The notes: generated by a model from the sequence alone, not told the origin. DNA of 64,000 nt from Pezizomycotina sp. ARF18 (GCA_002224055.1 AZLU01000005.1:496001-560000), one strand, 5' to 3'; counted from the first letter of the stretch, positions 1 to 12,525 are shown. Numbers and translations: made by a program.

Positions 1-411
1 AGCTATACCATCCCTGGAGCTAGGGTTGAGGAGGCTTAATTTACCGGACAAGATCGTAATTTCGTATCCTTTCTGTCGGGCTATTTAAGTCGGATATTCA
101 AGTGTGCGAGATGTCAAAAAAAAATTTTTTTTTTCCAATAATAGTAATAGTTGCAACTACAGGCCTAGCGTGGCAAAGCTGTATTGATATTCTTGCGAGT
201 AGCGCAGAAGTCTTTAATGATTAATATAATGAATATTAACAATCACTTAGAAGAGAAAAATGCGGCGTTTCATCACGGGGTCAGGATGCAGCTATTGCCA
301 GCTATCTGTAAGAATGCTCTGAACTAAAACAAATCTAATAATTTATTCAAGTATAGACGGAGCATGATGTCTATCGCGGATCCCTTTAATCAAACAGAAC
401 CTCTGGATATA
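1..411. other. Spacer downstream of the HET gene
   Basis: AT-rich sequence with an A/T run near 116-134. It would be the 3' flank of the minus-strand HET gene. I see no gene, RNA or repeat in it. Confidence 0.5.
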
Positions 412-2448
412 CTACGGTGCCAATATCCGGAGGAAATAAACAAGGCTGAAGAAACCTTCCTGGTCAGCGTTACCCGCCAGCAGCGCCATCCTCTTCTGTG
501 GTTTCGCCCTCATAAGATTCCCACCGATAATGAAATCGCCGCAATCTATCAGCCCGAAGAACGTATCCTCCTCCGCCCTTCGCTCTTCCAACGCACTAAC
601 TCCTTCCGCGCCAACGCTAAGAAGTAGTATTATTAACAACGAGCTTGAGCGCCGTCAGATTCTCCTTCGCCCAGTCGAACGCGCTGACGCCTAATCCACA
701 CGCCACCATCGCCGCGAGGAGTACTACTTTCTCCACGGAACCGACGTGAGGCTCCGTATAACGCGGCTGTCCATCGTTATCGCGCACGCGTTCTCGTAGG
801 AGCCACGCTGCCGTCGATGCCGAATATTATGTACAGCAGCGACTGGCACGCTTGCGCGAAATCCGTGTATTCTTCCGTTATGTTTCTACTGGCAGGGATT
901 TGTAGTAGTGGATTTCTCGGAGGAGTTCTTCGGCAGATAACCGCCAGAGGATGTGCGAGGACATTATGCTGCGGGTTAGGAGGTGCACTGCGAGGCCGGC
1001 TTCTGTTACTTTACGCGTGTATTCGTCTTGTTCGATGTCGCCCATGCGCGCGAAGAGGATGTCGATGTCTTTCGACGAGAACGCAGGTTCGACGGATGAT
1101 AGGAGTGTAGTTCTATATGCCGTCTGGGATTTCGGATTGTCGGTCCGTTGAATAGCTTTACTAGATCGCCGAGGCAGACCGGTTCTGGAACATCCGTCGG
1201 TTTTCCAGAGACTTTAGACTCGACGAGGTCTACTTCGTCCGTTATCAGCGGCGCGAATAGTCCGTTATATCCCCACCCTCCTCACTCTCAGTATGGTCCG
1301 GAGAAGCATCGCGTAGCTGCTTACAGCAGTCCGCGAATAACTCCGAAAACTTCATTCTCTTCGCGTTTTCGGGCACGCGGTAGAAGCGGTACTGCGGCAT
1401 CACCGCCAAAATAAAATCGCGCGGCTTGGAAGTGCGCCGCATGCTGTTAATGTGTAGCAGTATTTCTCGCCCGTGGGGTACATTACGTCCGCGCCGGCGT
1501 TGCGGCTATTGCGCGGTTTGGAGCGGGAGATTGTGCGGCAATGGAGGTACGCGTCCACGAAGAACGTCTTCAGGCGGCCGTCGTACAGGTCTGTTCCGTC
1601 GGGTTCGCCGTAGATACACCACGATTGCGCGAGACTTGAGAGGCAGGCCGATAGCTCCGCAACGAATGGTTCAGGTACCACATATTGCTGACCCTCCTCG
1701 TCTGCTTTTTCCTCTGTAGGAGCCAGATCACACCGTACGAATTCCAATTTGTCGCTCAATACAACCTCCTGCAGCGGCCACAGCCTCGTCAGAGTCCCTC
1801 CCCAAATCCCTTTTCATTTCCGTGCTCTTGCTCCAAATGATCCCTCAGCATTCTCCGACCATTTGGATCCCTAGAGAAGAAATCCCACTTATCCCCAACA
1901 CTATCCAGACAGCACTGCCTAAACCCGTTTCCCTCGCGTACTACAACGGTACGCTCGGCGCAGCGGTATATCGCGGTATACTCTGCATAACGCCGATTAC
2001 GGCGCTCTTACTACGCTGGTCGACGGATAGAACGTCCATCCAGAACCACGAATCTCTGCTATCGTGGGCAGTTTCTCTTCGATGAAGAGGACTTTTTCGG
2101 CGGACGCGAGGACTTCTCGCGGGACGTTTTTGAGGGTCGGGTGCCATGATGCGATTCCCCAGACGTGGGAGATGGCGATATATGAGGCTGAACTGATCTT
2201 GAGGGTTTCGCGCTCTAATGTGCCGTTTTTGAAGCGGCAGAATGTGGCTTCGAGGTCGTCGTCGGGGGTCGGAGGTTCAGGAGATGGGTCGCCATCTTTG
2301 GGCAAAGCGGCCGCGGAGTCTCGTCTTCAAGGGAAAGATTTCTGAGCCTTTCCAGCTCATCTGCGCCGGATGGTACCGGCTCAACAGCCGGATCGCTTGT
2401 GCAACCGGCAGCCCCGGAGCGGGACAGTAGATCGTCGATGCTACTCAT
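412..2448 (-). CDS. HET-domain (heterokaryon incompatibility) protein, frame-interrupted
   Basis: HET proteins of filamentous ascomycetes act in allorecognition and trigger cell death when incompatible partners fuse. The start is placed at an ATG (MSSIDDLLSR) directly behind an A-rich leader. The HET signature is clear: YIAISHVWG at about 2156-2182 and WFWMDVLSVDQ at about 2016-2048. C-terminal to it are blocks typical of the family: QCCLDSVGDKWDFFSRDPNG, LTRLWPLQEVVLSDKLEF (near 1740-1790), RTSKPRDFILAVMPQYRFY (near 1380-1440), and a tail with FFGLIDCGDFIIG and LMRAKPQKRMALLAGNADQE ending at a TAG at 412-414. Total length of about 680 residues fits the family. The frame changes near 2295, 2045, 1965, 1795, 1450, 1260, 1095 and 640, yet similarity to the expected family pattern continues across each change. 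Either the assembly carries indel errors or the gene is a recent pseudogene; I favour errors. I infer the boundaries from the conserved blocks. Confidence 0.85.
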
Positions 2449-5400
2449 TTTTTTTTTTTTAACCTCTACAAATATAAACACCCTTGTCAGTCTTAATAGA
2501 AGGTCGATACCAATATACAATACAGAGGAGAATAATTTCAACCAGGTTCAAATGGGCTAGAGCCTTGCTCTTATAATTCTCCAATGGAGCTGGAAAACGC
2601 AGCCCCTTCCGGATACAGCGGGCGGCGGTGAAGCCAAGATCTCATGAGAGTGGGTGCCGAGATGCCCAGGGGTGATCATCCCCGGCTAAGATCACCACCA
2701 CAGGAGATCCCTCCACGGTTCACGCAAGGCAAATCTATGATATATCCCGCGGAACGGCTAAATGGAGAACTCCACAGCCTCACAGGATTAAAAGTCCTTC
2801 TTCTCTTGCTTTGTAAATTGGAATTTGAAATTTATCCCGGTTACGTACACGTGCAGGAATGGGTCGTTTATATTACACGATCATCCAAAAATCTAGAGAC
2901 TGTTTAAGGATACGTTTTTGTTTTTGTTAATTACAAAAAAAAATCAATAACTAAACCGCTTCTAGATATAGCCACTCCCCAACGTCAAATGACTAGTCTT
3001 TATACAGACGGCTTCCCGACAGACGACCAAGTTTCTAAAGCCTTATCCAAAATATATCGGGATCCTGGAAGACGTAATGTTTATCGCTCAACCGCCGAAC
3101 AAGCCATATTCGAAGTCGCGTATAGGCATAGAAATCGGAGAAGAGATCTATTAGAGGAACATCCGTAGGTGCCAAAGGCCGCGATATGTATGTGTTCTTC
3201 GCGGACAAAGTTCGGAGTTGAGATTTATAGAGGAAACCTTCAACATTACCACTTTGATAAATGGAACAGTCCATTGGAATCTAGGAAAACTCTTCGATTT
3301 TTATCCGACTTCTGCTTCAGGGAGCGCGATTCCTGTCATGGAATCAAACTAGTGAATGGCTCATTGGCCCTTTTTCGCTTGTCTGAGATATATGCTGGCA
3401 GCACTCACGTAAATCTTTTAGTTATCCATCATGCCGGGTTATTCATTCTCATTTACAATTTATAGCTTGTAGATATCCTCTTTGGTTCCGAAAGCAACTC
3501 ACGTCAAGTATCAGAAGCTGTTTCTTGTGCTAGGAATCCGCCCTGAAGGAGTTTTTAATATTGAAGTCGTCACGGTATATCCATTGAATGCTGCTTGTAA
3601 CATAAGTTGCGCATGAGAAAATCTCCGATACTATATTTGCCCTCTTCACTAACCAAGAAAACCTTGGGACGTAAGAGGTTTAAACCATATCAAAGATTCC
3701 GGATTAATTCTAAGAGGACTGCAAATCTCAATGGATGAGCCTGAAGCCCATGGGTTTTGAGGAGTAGCCTGTATTGGACAATTTACATCGCAACTTCTCC
3801 TATAGAGCATCGTTACAGTGAATACGGAGTCCTCACTTAAACGCTTCCGTGGATTTGAATAAAGCAGAACAGTGGTCTTGTTCAGCTTTCTAGATACAAG
3901 TAAGGCGGTATGACAAAAGGGACCTCTGAGAGAATTGGACCTCTACCATAAGGCTCCGGTCTTCTCAAAATGTGCATGATGGAGAAACCGAGCGGTAATA
4001 GATGAAGAACATGCTTTGGGGGACTACATTTGTATCTTAAAGGCGCGCCTCCTATCATAAATTTCCAATACTGCTATGCTTTACGGAGTCCATATTTCTA
4101 CCTAACCACTCTTTTTCCTTTTCTTGTTTTCAGATTTGATCATTCTGATGAAAGCTATAAATAAGTCATCAGCAGTGATAAAATCCCCCGTTATATAGTG
4201 GATTACGAGGATTTGGTTGGCTTGCTACTATGATCTTGTTGAACAATATTACTTGGTATTCTCGTCGTATGGAGCAGTCAAGCAATTCAAACCAAAAAAA
4301 GGGTGAGAAAATTGTCGTTGTATCCTGCCCTCATCCCATCGCATCGCTAGTATTAAGAATACCTTCATTATGAACCTCGAAAATGTAATAAGGCAATGAA
4401 AAGAAGCAGAGGATCTTTTACTTGATAATTGAAGATTTATGATCCCATTCCGACTCTTTATGGGTCTATTGAAAATCTGAGCTGTCACTACTAACCATAA
4501 TGCCGTCCACGTTGAAACACCACTCCCACCCAGCCGCACCCGCACTGCTTTATAGCGTATGAACTGCAGAAAATCAATTCTTATGGTTTTCGTAATTGGC
4601 ACAGGCGCTTCAGAAGATCTTTTGCGGATGAACAGTGTTGAATAATATCAGGCGCGGATATAAGAGCCCGGGTAGCGCCACATCTCAAACTATGTAGAAG
4701 GGCTTAGTATTGGTTACTATCGACTGTGGTAACTGCAAAGAGCCATATATATTTTTTTAAATTAGATACCTTTGGTTAAGTTTATAGTCTAGGGCAAACT
4801 ATTTGCGTATAATGAAACTCGATCGGCGACAATTATACATTAATTCAGAGTGTTCTGCTCGCCCTCAAATCGAGAGTATTATCATCCACGTGAATATAAA
4901 CGATACCTACGCTCTAGCTGATTATCGCTTGTTTGATGATAGATTTTCAAGACAATCTTCACTGATCTACTTTATAGATTAGACTTTCGTGAGGCGATAT
5001 TGGCTATGTGCTGAAACCGTTCCATCCGACATTTCGATTGATATTATTTGACAAAATAAGCTCCTTAAACTTCACTACTTTTAATATCGGTATCATGGCT
5101 CACGCACTCTAAGCCGCTACATTCTTTGAACTCGCTATAAAACAAATATCCTTTCGTCAAGATTATTGGCGTACGCATATGCGATATTTACGGTCACGGC
5201 GACCGCTCATAGACTTAGATATTGCTTTCTCAGCTGCGTATGACTACCAACACGCGTACTCATAGAGGCCGTAACTTATGACTCAGCGTCTAGACACTTG
5301 TAAGTCTCATCAGATTCTACAACTAATCTGTAACTTCTTTATGATGTTTTCTTCTTCTTATGACTTGGAGCATTCTCAGTCTTCCTCCGTTTTGTATTCG

Positions 5401-5850
5401 TGTAGCTCTTTATGTGTAAAATGCATCGGTGGTATCGCAGTTTATACAGCACCATCCGTAATCTCTCTAAAGAATAGATCCTAAAAACTACATTTAACTC
5501 TGAATCGACGTTATCGTCAAATCCGGAGTTGTCAGTTTCGTAAATATTGAGTGCGTGGATTGTTGGATAGATGTATCTGGTGAGGAGCTCCGAGCCTAGA
5601 GTCGACCTCTGCGTGCCTCATACTCCCGTATTCTCAGCACGAAAGCTCAATAATTATCGTCGAGGTGCATCATTTAGAATTCTCTCTAATGCCAGAATCT
5701 ATCACGGCGGTGGAAAACCTGAAAGCTGTTGAAGTGGATATATCGCGTTGTGTAGCGTATACTTTGCCGGTCTTCCTAGGTAACGGGTTTACAACCGTCG
5801 CCTCTTTCTGGGAAGCGAAACACATGCTGCTACAACAAGCTTGACTGGTT
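2449..5850. other. AT-rich gene-poor spacer
   Basis: This stretch starts with the HET gene's presumed promoter (an A-rich leader on the minus strand) and continues as AT-rich sequence with only short, unrecognised open frames, for example at 3035-3274 and 4249-4602 on the minus strand. I recognise no protein family, RNA gene or repeat boundary in it apart from the small reading frame listed at 2989-3168. Confidence 0.5.
2989..3168 (+). CDS. Small open frame, unrecognised (59 aa)
   Basis: The frame runs ATG to TAG and encodes a hydrophilic, coding-like peptide with DDQVSKALSKIYRDPGRR and a basic tail RHRNRRRDLLEEHP. The residue composition looks more protein-like than the surrounding six-frame noise. 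I do not recognise it. It may be the remnant of a longer decayed gene or chance, and there is no neighbour to support it. Confidence 0.2.
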   Translation: MTSLYTDGFPTDDQVSKALSKIYRDPGRRNVYRSTAEQAIFEVAYRHRNRRRDLLEEHP

Positions 5851-5979
5851 ATGGAGGGTGACTAATAGATCTCGATGGTTAAATGGGCCAGGTAGACTCC
5901 ATTTTTTGGAATATGCCACTTTGAGACGTTCACTGGTGTCCTGCCAGCTTGATGAAGCACCTCCGTACAGTACTCGAAT

Positions 5980-7800
5980 TTCTATGAGCGGCCCTGATCC
6001 ATTTACCAACCGGCTGGTCTGTAAATATATATTTTGGGGCTGGAACTGTTTGATACATATCACGTCCACGGGTCGATTCAGCAGTAGTCGCTACCTATAT
6101 GCCGCGCCGTGTTTACGAAATATAAATCTTGAAGTTGAAAATTATGTCGTAAGTGCAAAATGGCAAACAAAGGGTCTAAATTTCTATCTTCTTTGTGAAG
6201 TGAAATTACGGTACTCGATCAAATAACGGCGTTGGGTATTCTAGTGATATCCTCCCAACATATATCCTTTCATTGCGTACATTAACGCACTTTCATTGTT
6301 TCACGCGATTATGTGATTTCCTTTAAGTGGACGTGCGTTACGGGAGCCGCTCTCTAGCAAGAATCGAATTGGCTCGCCATTATGGGGGCGAACCGTATTC
6401 CGAGTAGGATCTGGAGACTGGTGTAGCGTTCATTAGGTTTTTTATCGAGTGAAACTTCCTGATGGACAAACAGATATCCTTGAGTCAGCTTTCGTCGGCT
6501 ATGGAGCCGGGGCGGAAACCAGCTTAAACCCCTTCTGCTGATATCATCCAACGCTCTTGTACGTTGCCAAAATAATAAAACTACGTACATGGCATTGCTA
6601 GGTTCCGCGGGGACGTTCGTTCCGCCCTTACGAGAGCTCTGCGTGCGCAAGACGAATAACCGAGCGGGAGATCATGTTCGATTGCCGCTTTTCTCTAGAT
6701 CATATACTGGCCCCTAGTAAAAGCAATTCTGGGTCTTCCCTTACCCTACGTAGGTACCTGTACTGAGATATCATCCCTAGCCCTCCAGCAACTTATCGGT
6801 CGACGATCTCGCCCGCTCCTGAATAATCGTGATAATGACTCGAAGTATTTCCTTAGGCTTAATGGCGCCTACGGCGATCAAGCTTAAAAGTAATTACGGT
6901 AAATTAAGCAGGATCTGGCGATATATTCTGGCGTGTTTTTCGGTACTGCAAGACGACAAATTATCATATCGCCGGATATTGGGAGCATCTAATTCTTCAT
7001 TGCAGACATTGAGCCCTATTCAGAATGCTTCAGCATTTTAGTGGTGTGTTTGATTTTATAAATCGACTCTAAGAAGCTCGTAAATTCAATTAATCTGGAC
7101 TAGAGTCGTCGCGTACAACTCGCTTCGATGCTTCACCCGATAGACACCACTATGTAATCTTGATTTTCAAACATCTTCTAAAGAATAATATCCATAGTTC
7201 CAAAGGGCATGTACATTTCGATACGTAATTATCCATTTTCTGCGCAGCACCTGAGAATACACTCTTCGGCTTATGCGGCATGGGACCTCCATTTGGGTGT
7301 AATGTATCAAATCCTCTCCTTCGAAGGGTAAGATATCATTCATCAGGAGTTCGAAAGATGACTAGTTTTAGGGTGTCATACGTAAACAGTCGCATGGATT
7401 TCATTGTTTTCTTGTCTAAGTGAGAGCATCGTAGTCGCTTCAATAACGGTTTCGATATCCGCCATGGCGTGCTACAGTTTCATTACGAACGCATAGTTAA
7501 GTATCAAGAGGTACGAACCGACAGGGACACCTTTATCATTAAAAGTTAAAAGTAGCAGCAATAAGAGTGGCAGTCTAAATTTAGTTAGAAACTGTATATA
7601 AATATGGTTTCTCGAACGGGTGAATTGGTGGTCGTCGAGGAAAATTGATGTTTGCTACTGGACAGCACCATTTATTTATTTTTTAAAAAAAAAAAAAAAA
7701 AAAAACTTTCAGATAGAAGTATCAATTCTTTTTAGAAGCACCTCGAAAGATTGCCTGAAAATCTAAATATTTCTTACATCGCTATGTTGAGATAACCTAA
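5980..7800 (+). repeat. Diverged repeat unit, copy 1
   Basis: Segments here recur in the same order and orientation between 7.9 and 10.8 kb. The block around 6115 (tgtttacgaaatata) matches that around 8007. The block at 6900-6990 (ggcgatatattctgg ... actgcaagacgacaaatta ... atatcgcc) matches those at 8930-8985 and 9775-9840. The block at 7530-7780, including ggtttctcgaacgggtgaat, a T/A homopolymer junction and tcaattctttttagaagcac, matches 10500-10800. The copies are old, differing by substitutions and indels. No open frame survives and I see no terminal repeats, so the element type is unknown. Confidence 0.55.
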
Positions 7801-7889
7801 CTTCTAATACGCGCTTATCGCAAGTGCGTGCGATGGTCTACCGACTTGGTATCATATCCTCCGTGTCGGGTTCTAACTTGCATCTAGTC

Positions 7890-10815
7890 TTGACGGTGTT
7901 CATTAGGACACGTGCAGATTTCACCCTGTCGCCGTTGAGTGTTTGATTCGTATCGTCTACGAACTGTAGTCTACATCAGTGCCTACTTATCTGCGCGCCA
8001 CGTTTACGAAATATAGATCGCGAAAGAGGATTACGTGAAAGGGGTATAAAATTTACTTGCTTCCGTAAATAGCCCAAGCTCTTGTTATTCTATGAAAAAT
8101 GGTTATTCAAGCAAAAATCTTGCTTTCAAATATAACCCGCTATTCGCATGCCATGTAGATAACACAATTATGAGGATTTCCCCGATTGCCGTCGTTGCAT
8201 AAGCCGATTTATCACGCAAGTTATCGTCCAGGCTCGTAATTTGCTCGCGGAGAAACTAGACAACCCCGCAGCGCCCGTTAGCGTATATGGAGGCCGATAT
8301 CGAGTTAGGGATACGAATCGACAGTCAAAATAGCTGACACTTTTATTGATATTGGATGCTGTACAAGTATCGGGCCGGCTCCTAGAAACGTAAATTAATA
8401 TCACAAGCGCTGCTGAGCAGCCTAGTCTGGCACAAATCGTATTCAGCCGGGGCGTCGCAGACGTGTACGAATACAGAGATGGGCAATTTCTCGTTCGATT
8501 AGCTCCTGAATACTAAATTATTGGATAGCTGTACAAGTATCGTCGGCCGGCTCCTAGAAATCGTAAATTAATATCACAGCGCTGCTGAGCAGCCTAGGTC
8601 TGGCACAAATCGTATTCAGCGGGGCGTCGCAGACGTGTACGAATACGAGAGATGGGCAATTTCTCGTTCGATTAGCTCCTGAATACTAAATTATATCAAT
8701 CAAGCGGCACTTTCAGACTAGACAATTTCGCATATATTCCGGGCGTCTACACGCGCTCTCAAAACAAATCCGTGGACCGTATGCCTTACCCAATTCTTAA
8801 GCATTATCTTACGTATCCTTAGTCTAACAGCGAATTATGGACTAGAGATTCTGATTTCGGAGACAGGAGCGTGTGTGTATCTGTTGTTGATTTAACTTTA
8901 AGGTGATTACGATGCAATAAAAAGAATTCCGAGATATTCCCCGTGGCGGCTTCCCGGCCCTTGCAACGCGACAAATTGGAATATCGGCGCTTGTAGTCCT
9001 TGGCGATAGGGCATCTTATTCCTCGTGTGGAGATACTGGTTTTTATCTAAAACTGCTTCAGCAATCTAAGTGGACGTCTTGGTTTTATAACTTGGCTGAG
9101 ATTTGGTCTTAAGCCCAACTAATCCTGACATCATTATCGACCGAGACGTCTTCTGCTCTCGATGGCTTCACTGATGAACTCCACTACGTCTTCCGTATTG
9201 CTGCCCGCGAAGCTCATCCGCACATTCTCTACGCGATCGTGCACTATGCGATAGACGTTATTGAGCACAGTCAGGCGCTCCCCAGGGTGGGCTTGCTAAA
9301 GCTGGGAAACGTGAGATATCCTCGAGATATGATGCAGCTGGTTTCCGGCGTTTAGTTTCTATCCCATGTACTGGAACCGTCTACTACCCCAAAGCGCCAA
9401 CCACTTTTATCGCCCTGCGGTCGGCTGATAGCTATATATACACTTTCTGCCGAGTGGCATTCTGAAGACGCGAGTTGAGCGTTAATTTACGTGCAAAACC
9501 ACTATTGCATCCAACTTTGGCGTGTAGGAATTATCATTACAGGCTGCAAGTTCGAACATGCGCGTATCCAGAAGATTCCCTGATATCGTGGGCATTCTCT
9601 TACCGCCAGCGCGTATAGAAGTATCGCGCCAGACCCCTCTAGCAAACTGATCTGTGACGATAGCCTGCAACTTCTTCACCCTAATCGCCGATTATGTACC
9701 GAATATAGTTTCTTGAGGTTATGTGCATATCCGGCCATTTGGGCTCGAGGTGAAAGTACGGCGAATAACTAGAAATTTGGAGATATGTTCTCGGAGTTCT
9801 CAGTACTTGCAAGACGAAAAGTTAGAATATCGCCAGTTGACGTTTTAACTTTGAATCTTTATTTTATTCTGCATGCGGAGATACTCTTGCGTCCTAAAAT
9901 GAGACGCCGGCGTTTGCGTGGGTGTTTTGAATTTATACCACTTGGATATTAATTGGCTCGATGTGCTCTTAGATTTCAAATAATCCTAGGAATTATCAGA
10001 CATCGTCGCAGATCACGCCATTAGTAGTCGCACGGAGGGGACCCGACTCTGAGTTCGAGTCGAGTTCTATCCCAATACCTGCTTCAACCCGTGCCGCTTT
10101 GTTCTATATCTGATGGGCAAAAAGTACGTTCATTATCTCGAGCCGCAACTTCTTCATGTTTCTAAATTGGCGAATAGCTTCCTGCGTTTTCCTCAGACTA
10201 ATATTGAAAGTATGCTAGGAACTGAACATCTCGCTCAATTATCCTTCAGGTTCAGCTTCGGATAGTAGTACGCCTTTTGGTTATGCAAGCATATCCCTTG
10301 CTAATAGTATAATAGAATCAACGTTCTTAAGGAAATATGATATTATTAATGAGTCCAGAAGGTGTCTAGGCTTAAATAATAGTATCGAAATAGCGCCCCG
10401 TTTCTTTTTGTAAGGGTATCAAAGGTTCGCCTTCCAATGGGAGATTTTAGTGTCGGCGATACATTTTATGAGCTGGTCTGGAGTATCAGGCTTTGAACAG
10501 CTTTACCATTAAAAAGTAGTAATAGTAGTAGTAGTAGTAGTCTGAGTATTTACTTAAGTGGTTAGAACTAGAACTGTATGTAAAGGAGTCTGGAGACCTT
10601 CTCAAGCTAGCTCATAGAAAGCCGGTTTCTTGAACGGGTGAAGTTGGCTGGACAGTGAGGAATTTATTATTTGCCACTGAGTAACACTTTTTTTTTAAAA
10701 AAAAAAAAGAGAGAAAAAAGAAAATAAAGATTAAGTAATTCTTTCTAGAAACATGTCGAACATTCTCCCAGGCGTAAAGGATTGTCTTATTTGATATTAC
10801 TTGTACAATCATTCC
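7890..10815 (+). repeat. Diverged repeat unit, copy 2 (expanded)
   Basis: This is the second, longer copy of the unit seen at 5.98-7.80 kb. It contains two versions of the middle block (about 8.69-9.17 kb and 9.69-10.04 kb) against one in copy 1, plus the tandem duplication at 8352-8693. Its 3' part ends with ggtttcttgaacgggtgaag, a T-then-A homopolymer run at about 10688-10709 and gtaattctttctagaaacat, all collinear with copy 1. A (TAG)n-like microsatellite at about 10517-10542 lies where copy 1 has a related degenerate run. No coding capacity is visible. Confidence 0.5.
8352..8693 (+). repeat. Tandem duplication, 169 bp and 173 bp copies differing only by indels
   Basis: Copy 1 (8352-8520) is followed immediately by copy 2 (8521-8693). 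Aligned by eye, they differ at seven sites, all one- or two-base insertions or deletions (six single-base and one two-base), with no substitution anywhere. The join is exact, without spacer. This pattern is expected if the same molecule was represented twice with indel-type sequencing error, or if a very recent duplication was then read with such error. Confidence 0.9.
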
Positions 10816-11192
10816 AGCTAAGTACTTACCATGGTATTATGGGTTCAACTCCGCGCGGCGGATCGCGAGCTCGAGGGAGGGGAAATCTAGACTAGCAAAA
10901 GATTCAAGAAGAATACAATCAAAGATGTAGAGGTTCTATAATATATTCAGTATTATCAAAAGAGATCACCAGTATATTCCACCTGCTAAATATTCCCACA
11001 TCTATCGGCTTTTCTACAACGAAGGCATCTACACGCCAGCGATGTCCGTCTTGCTTCACCCTTTCGAATCCTTGATTTACAGTATCCTACATCAATCGCA
11101 CCAGAAGACGACATAGATCGCCCAATACGACGCAACGAGATATATAAATCCACCAGACATCGCCATCCCACTTGTACTAACAGCCATTAAAG
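10816..11192. other. Spacer between repeat block and GPI-type gene
   Basis: Sequence of mixed composition that includes the 3' flank of the small secreted-protein gene. A 61-codon open frame at 10986-11171 on the minus strand is basic and cysteine-containing but resembles nothing I know. I do not call it as a gene. Confidence 0.4.
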
Positions 11193-11627
11193 TTACAGCG
11201 CCGCAACAGCCCCCGCCACAAAAGCCAACAACCCCATCGTGCTGCCCACATTATTCCTCCCCACCCCGCGCTCTTCGTTGGCGTAGCCACCGTCCGCGTA
11301 ACCGTCTTCTTCCCACCCGTCACCGTCAGCACCTTCGTAGCGCTAATACTAGTAGCCTTACTAACTACCTTCTTCGTAGTCGTGGTCGTAGTTTTCTCAT
11401 CATCGTCGGAGTCGGAGTCAGAGTCATCATCGGTATGTGTGACGACGCTAACGTTCGTGCCGTCGCCTGTGGACTCGGAGTAGCCGTAGGAGTTCCGTCG
11501 TCTTCGGAGGCAGAGGAGGAGCCAGATGTTGAAACGTCGGTGACGGGGACGTCTTCGTCGCGGTTTTGGAGGAAGGATGCGGAGGCGGAGAGGGCGAGGA
11601 GGAGGGGAGGAAGAGGGTGGATTTCAT
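11193..11627 (-). CDS. Small secreted Ser/Thr-rich, probably GPI-anchored protein, frame-interrupted
   Basis: The start ATG at 11625-11627 opens a signal peptide (MKSTLFL followed, after one frame change, by LLLALSASASF). The middle is rich in Ser, Thr, Asp and Lys: DVSTSGSSSASEDDGTPTAT, then an acidic SDSDSDDDEKTTTTTTKK stretch, then VVSKATSISATKVLTVTGGK. The C-terminus is GG-NNVGSTM followed by GLLAFVAGAVAAL and a TAA at 11193-11195. A small-residue site followed by a short hydrophobic tail ending at the stop codon is the hallmark of a GPI-anchor signal. The protein is about 145 residues long, with at least three frame changes, mostly in C- or T-rich runs. It is expected at the cell wall or plasma membrane; I do not know a specific function. 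Confidence 0.7.
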
Positions 11628-11680
11628 TTTTTTTTCTTGTTTTCTTTTTTGGTGTAATGGAGAGTAAATACTGTGGTGTT

Positions 11681-12091
11681 TTAGTAGTTTCGGTTTTCGA
11701 GATTAAAAAATTTGGTCTTGGGATAGGAAGTAGCTAAGGACATGATTAAACAGGATATCTGAATAAATGGGAAGAAAGAAGAAATATTAGGAAAGGGCAT
11801 TCTAATAGTGATATACCGCTCAAGGCCGAGTTTTTTAGGTTTCGAAAAGTAGCGCGGGTGGATACACGTGGACGGCGGAAGCTTTAACTCTGTTTTAATA
11901 TCGTGGGTTCTATATCTGCTAACTTTTAGCTTCAGGTCTCGCCGTACATATTCCAAAATCCAGATCTTATATACACTTTTAAACATTGTAAACGCAGCGA
12001 GCGCGTGTTTACGGCGATCTACGGAAGGGAACAGCACGATTGTAACTATATCTTTTCGTTGAAGCAAAGGCGGCATAATGGCAGGATACAC
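11681..12091 (-). CDS. Hypothetical open frame (136 aa)
   Basis: An uninterrupted frame with a basic, helical-looking first half (DIVTIVLFPSVDRRKHALAA, YKIWILEYVRRDLKLKVSRY) and an aromatic, hydrophobic second half. It is longer than most random frames nearby. It lies just upstream of the GPI-type gene on the same strand. I recognise no family, and it could be chance. Confidence 0.25.
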   Translation of the reverse strand: MYPAIMPPLLQRKDIVTIVLFPSVDRRKHALAAFTMFKSVYKIWILEYVRRDLKLKVSRYRTHDIKTELKLPPSTCIHPRYFSKPKKLGLERYITIRMPFPNISSFFPFIQISCLIMSLATSYPKTKFFNLENRNY

Positions 12092-12525
12092 AAACGAGAT
12101 AACTTTGGCAAATGGATTTGTTTGAAATGAAAGACTCTTATTTCTCGATTGATTAAAGCTACTCTACACAGTGAATAGAATAATTGCTTTTATTCAGCTT
12201 GTAAAGCGAGGTGGAAAGCTAACATAGCAGCTTACATGCATAAGTAAATTCTTCGCATCGAACGCCCAAAAAACGCTCGATGACGTTGCCCTTTTTCTGA
12301 CTCTGAAGGATATCGTACAATCGTAAAGGCATTAGCGTTGGAAGGTTAAGAAAAGGATAGAAAATGCAGTAATGATATTAAAAACTTAATATGCAATCAA
12401 AAGGAAAAGCAAAAAGAGAGAAATAAGAATGGGCGTCCTGGAATTGAACACAGCTCAGGTGCCGAGATAAAGCCGTTCTTCAAGAATATATAAACGTAGA
12501 ATTAAAATGTACTCCTTGGCGCACT

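Noticed and set aside
10835-10905. Sequence gggttcaactccg resembling a tRNA 3' end
   Set aside because: No matching stems on either side.
11435-11737. 100-codon plus-strand frame
   Set aside because: Antisense to the GPI-type gene; its low-complexity Glu/Ser/Arg content mirrors that gene.
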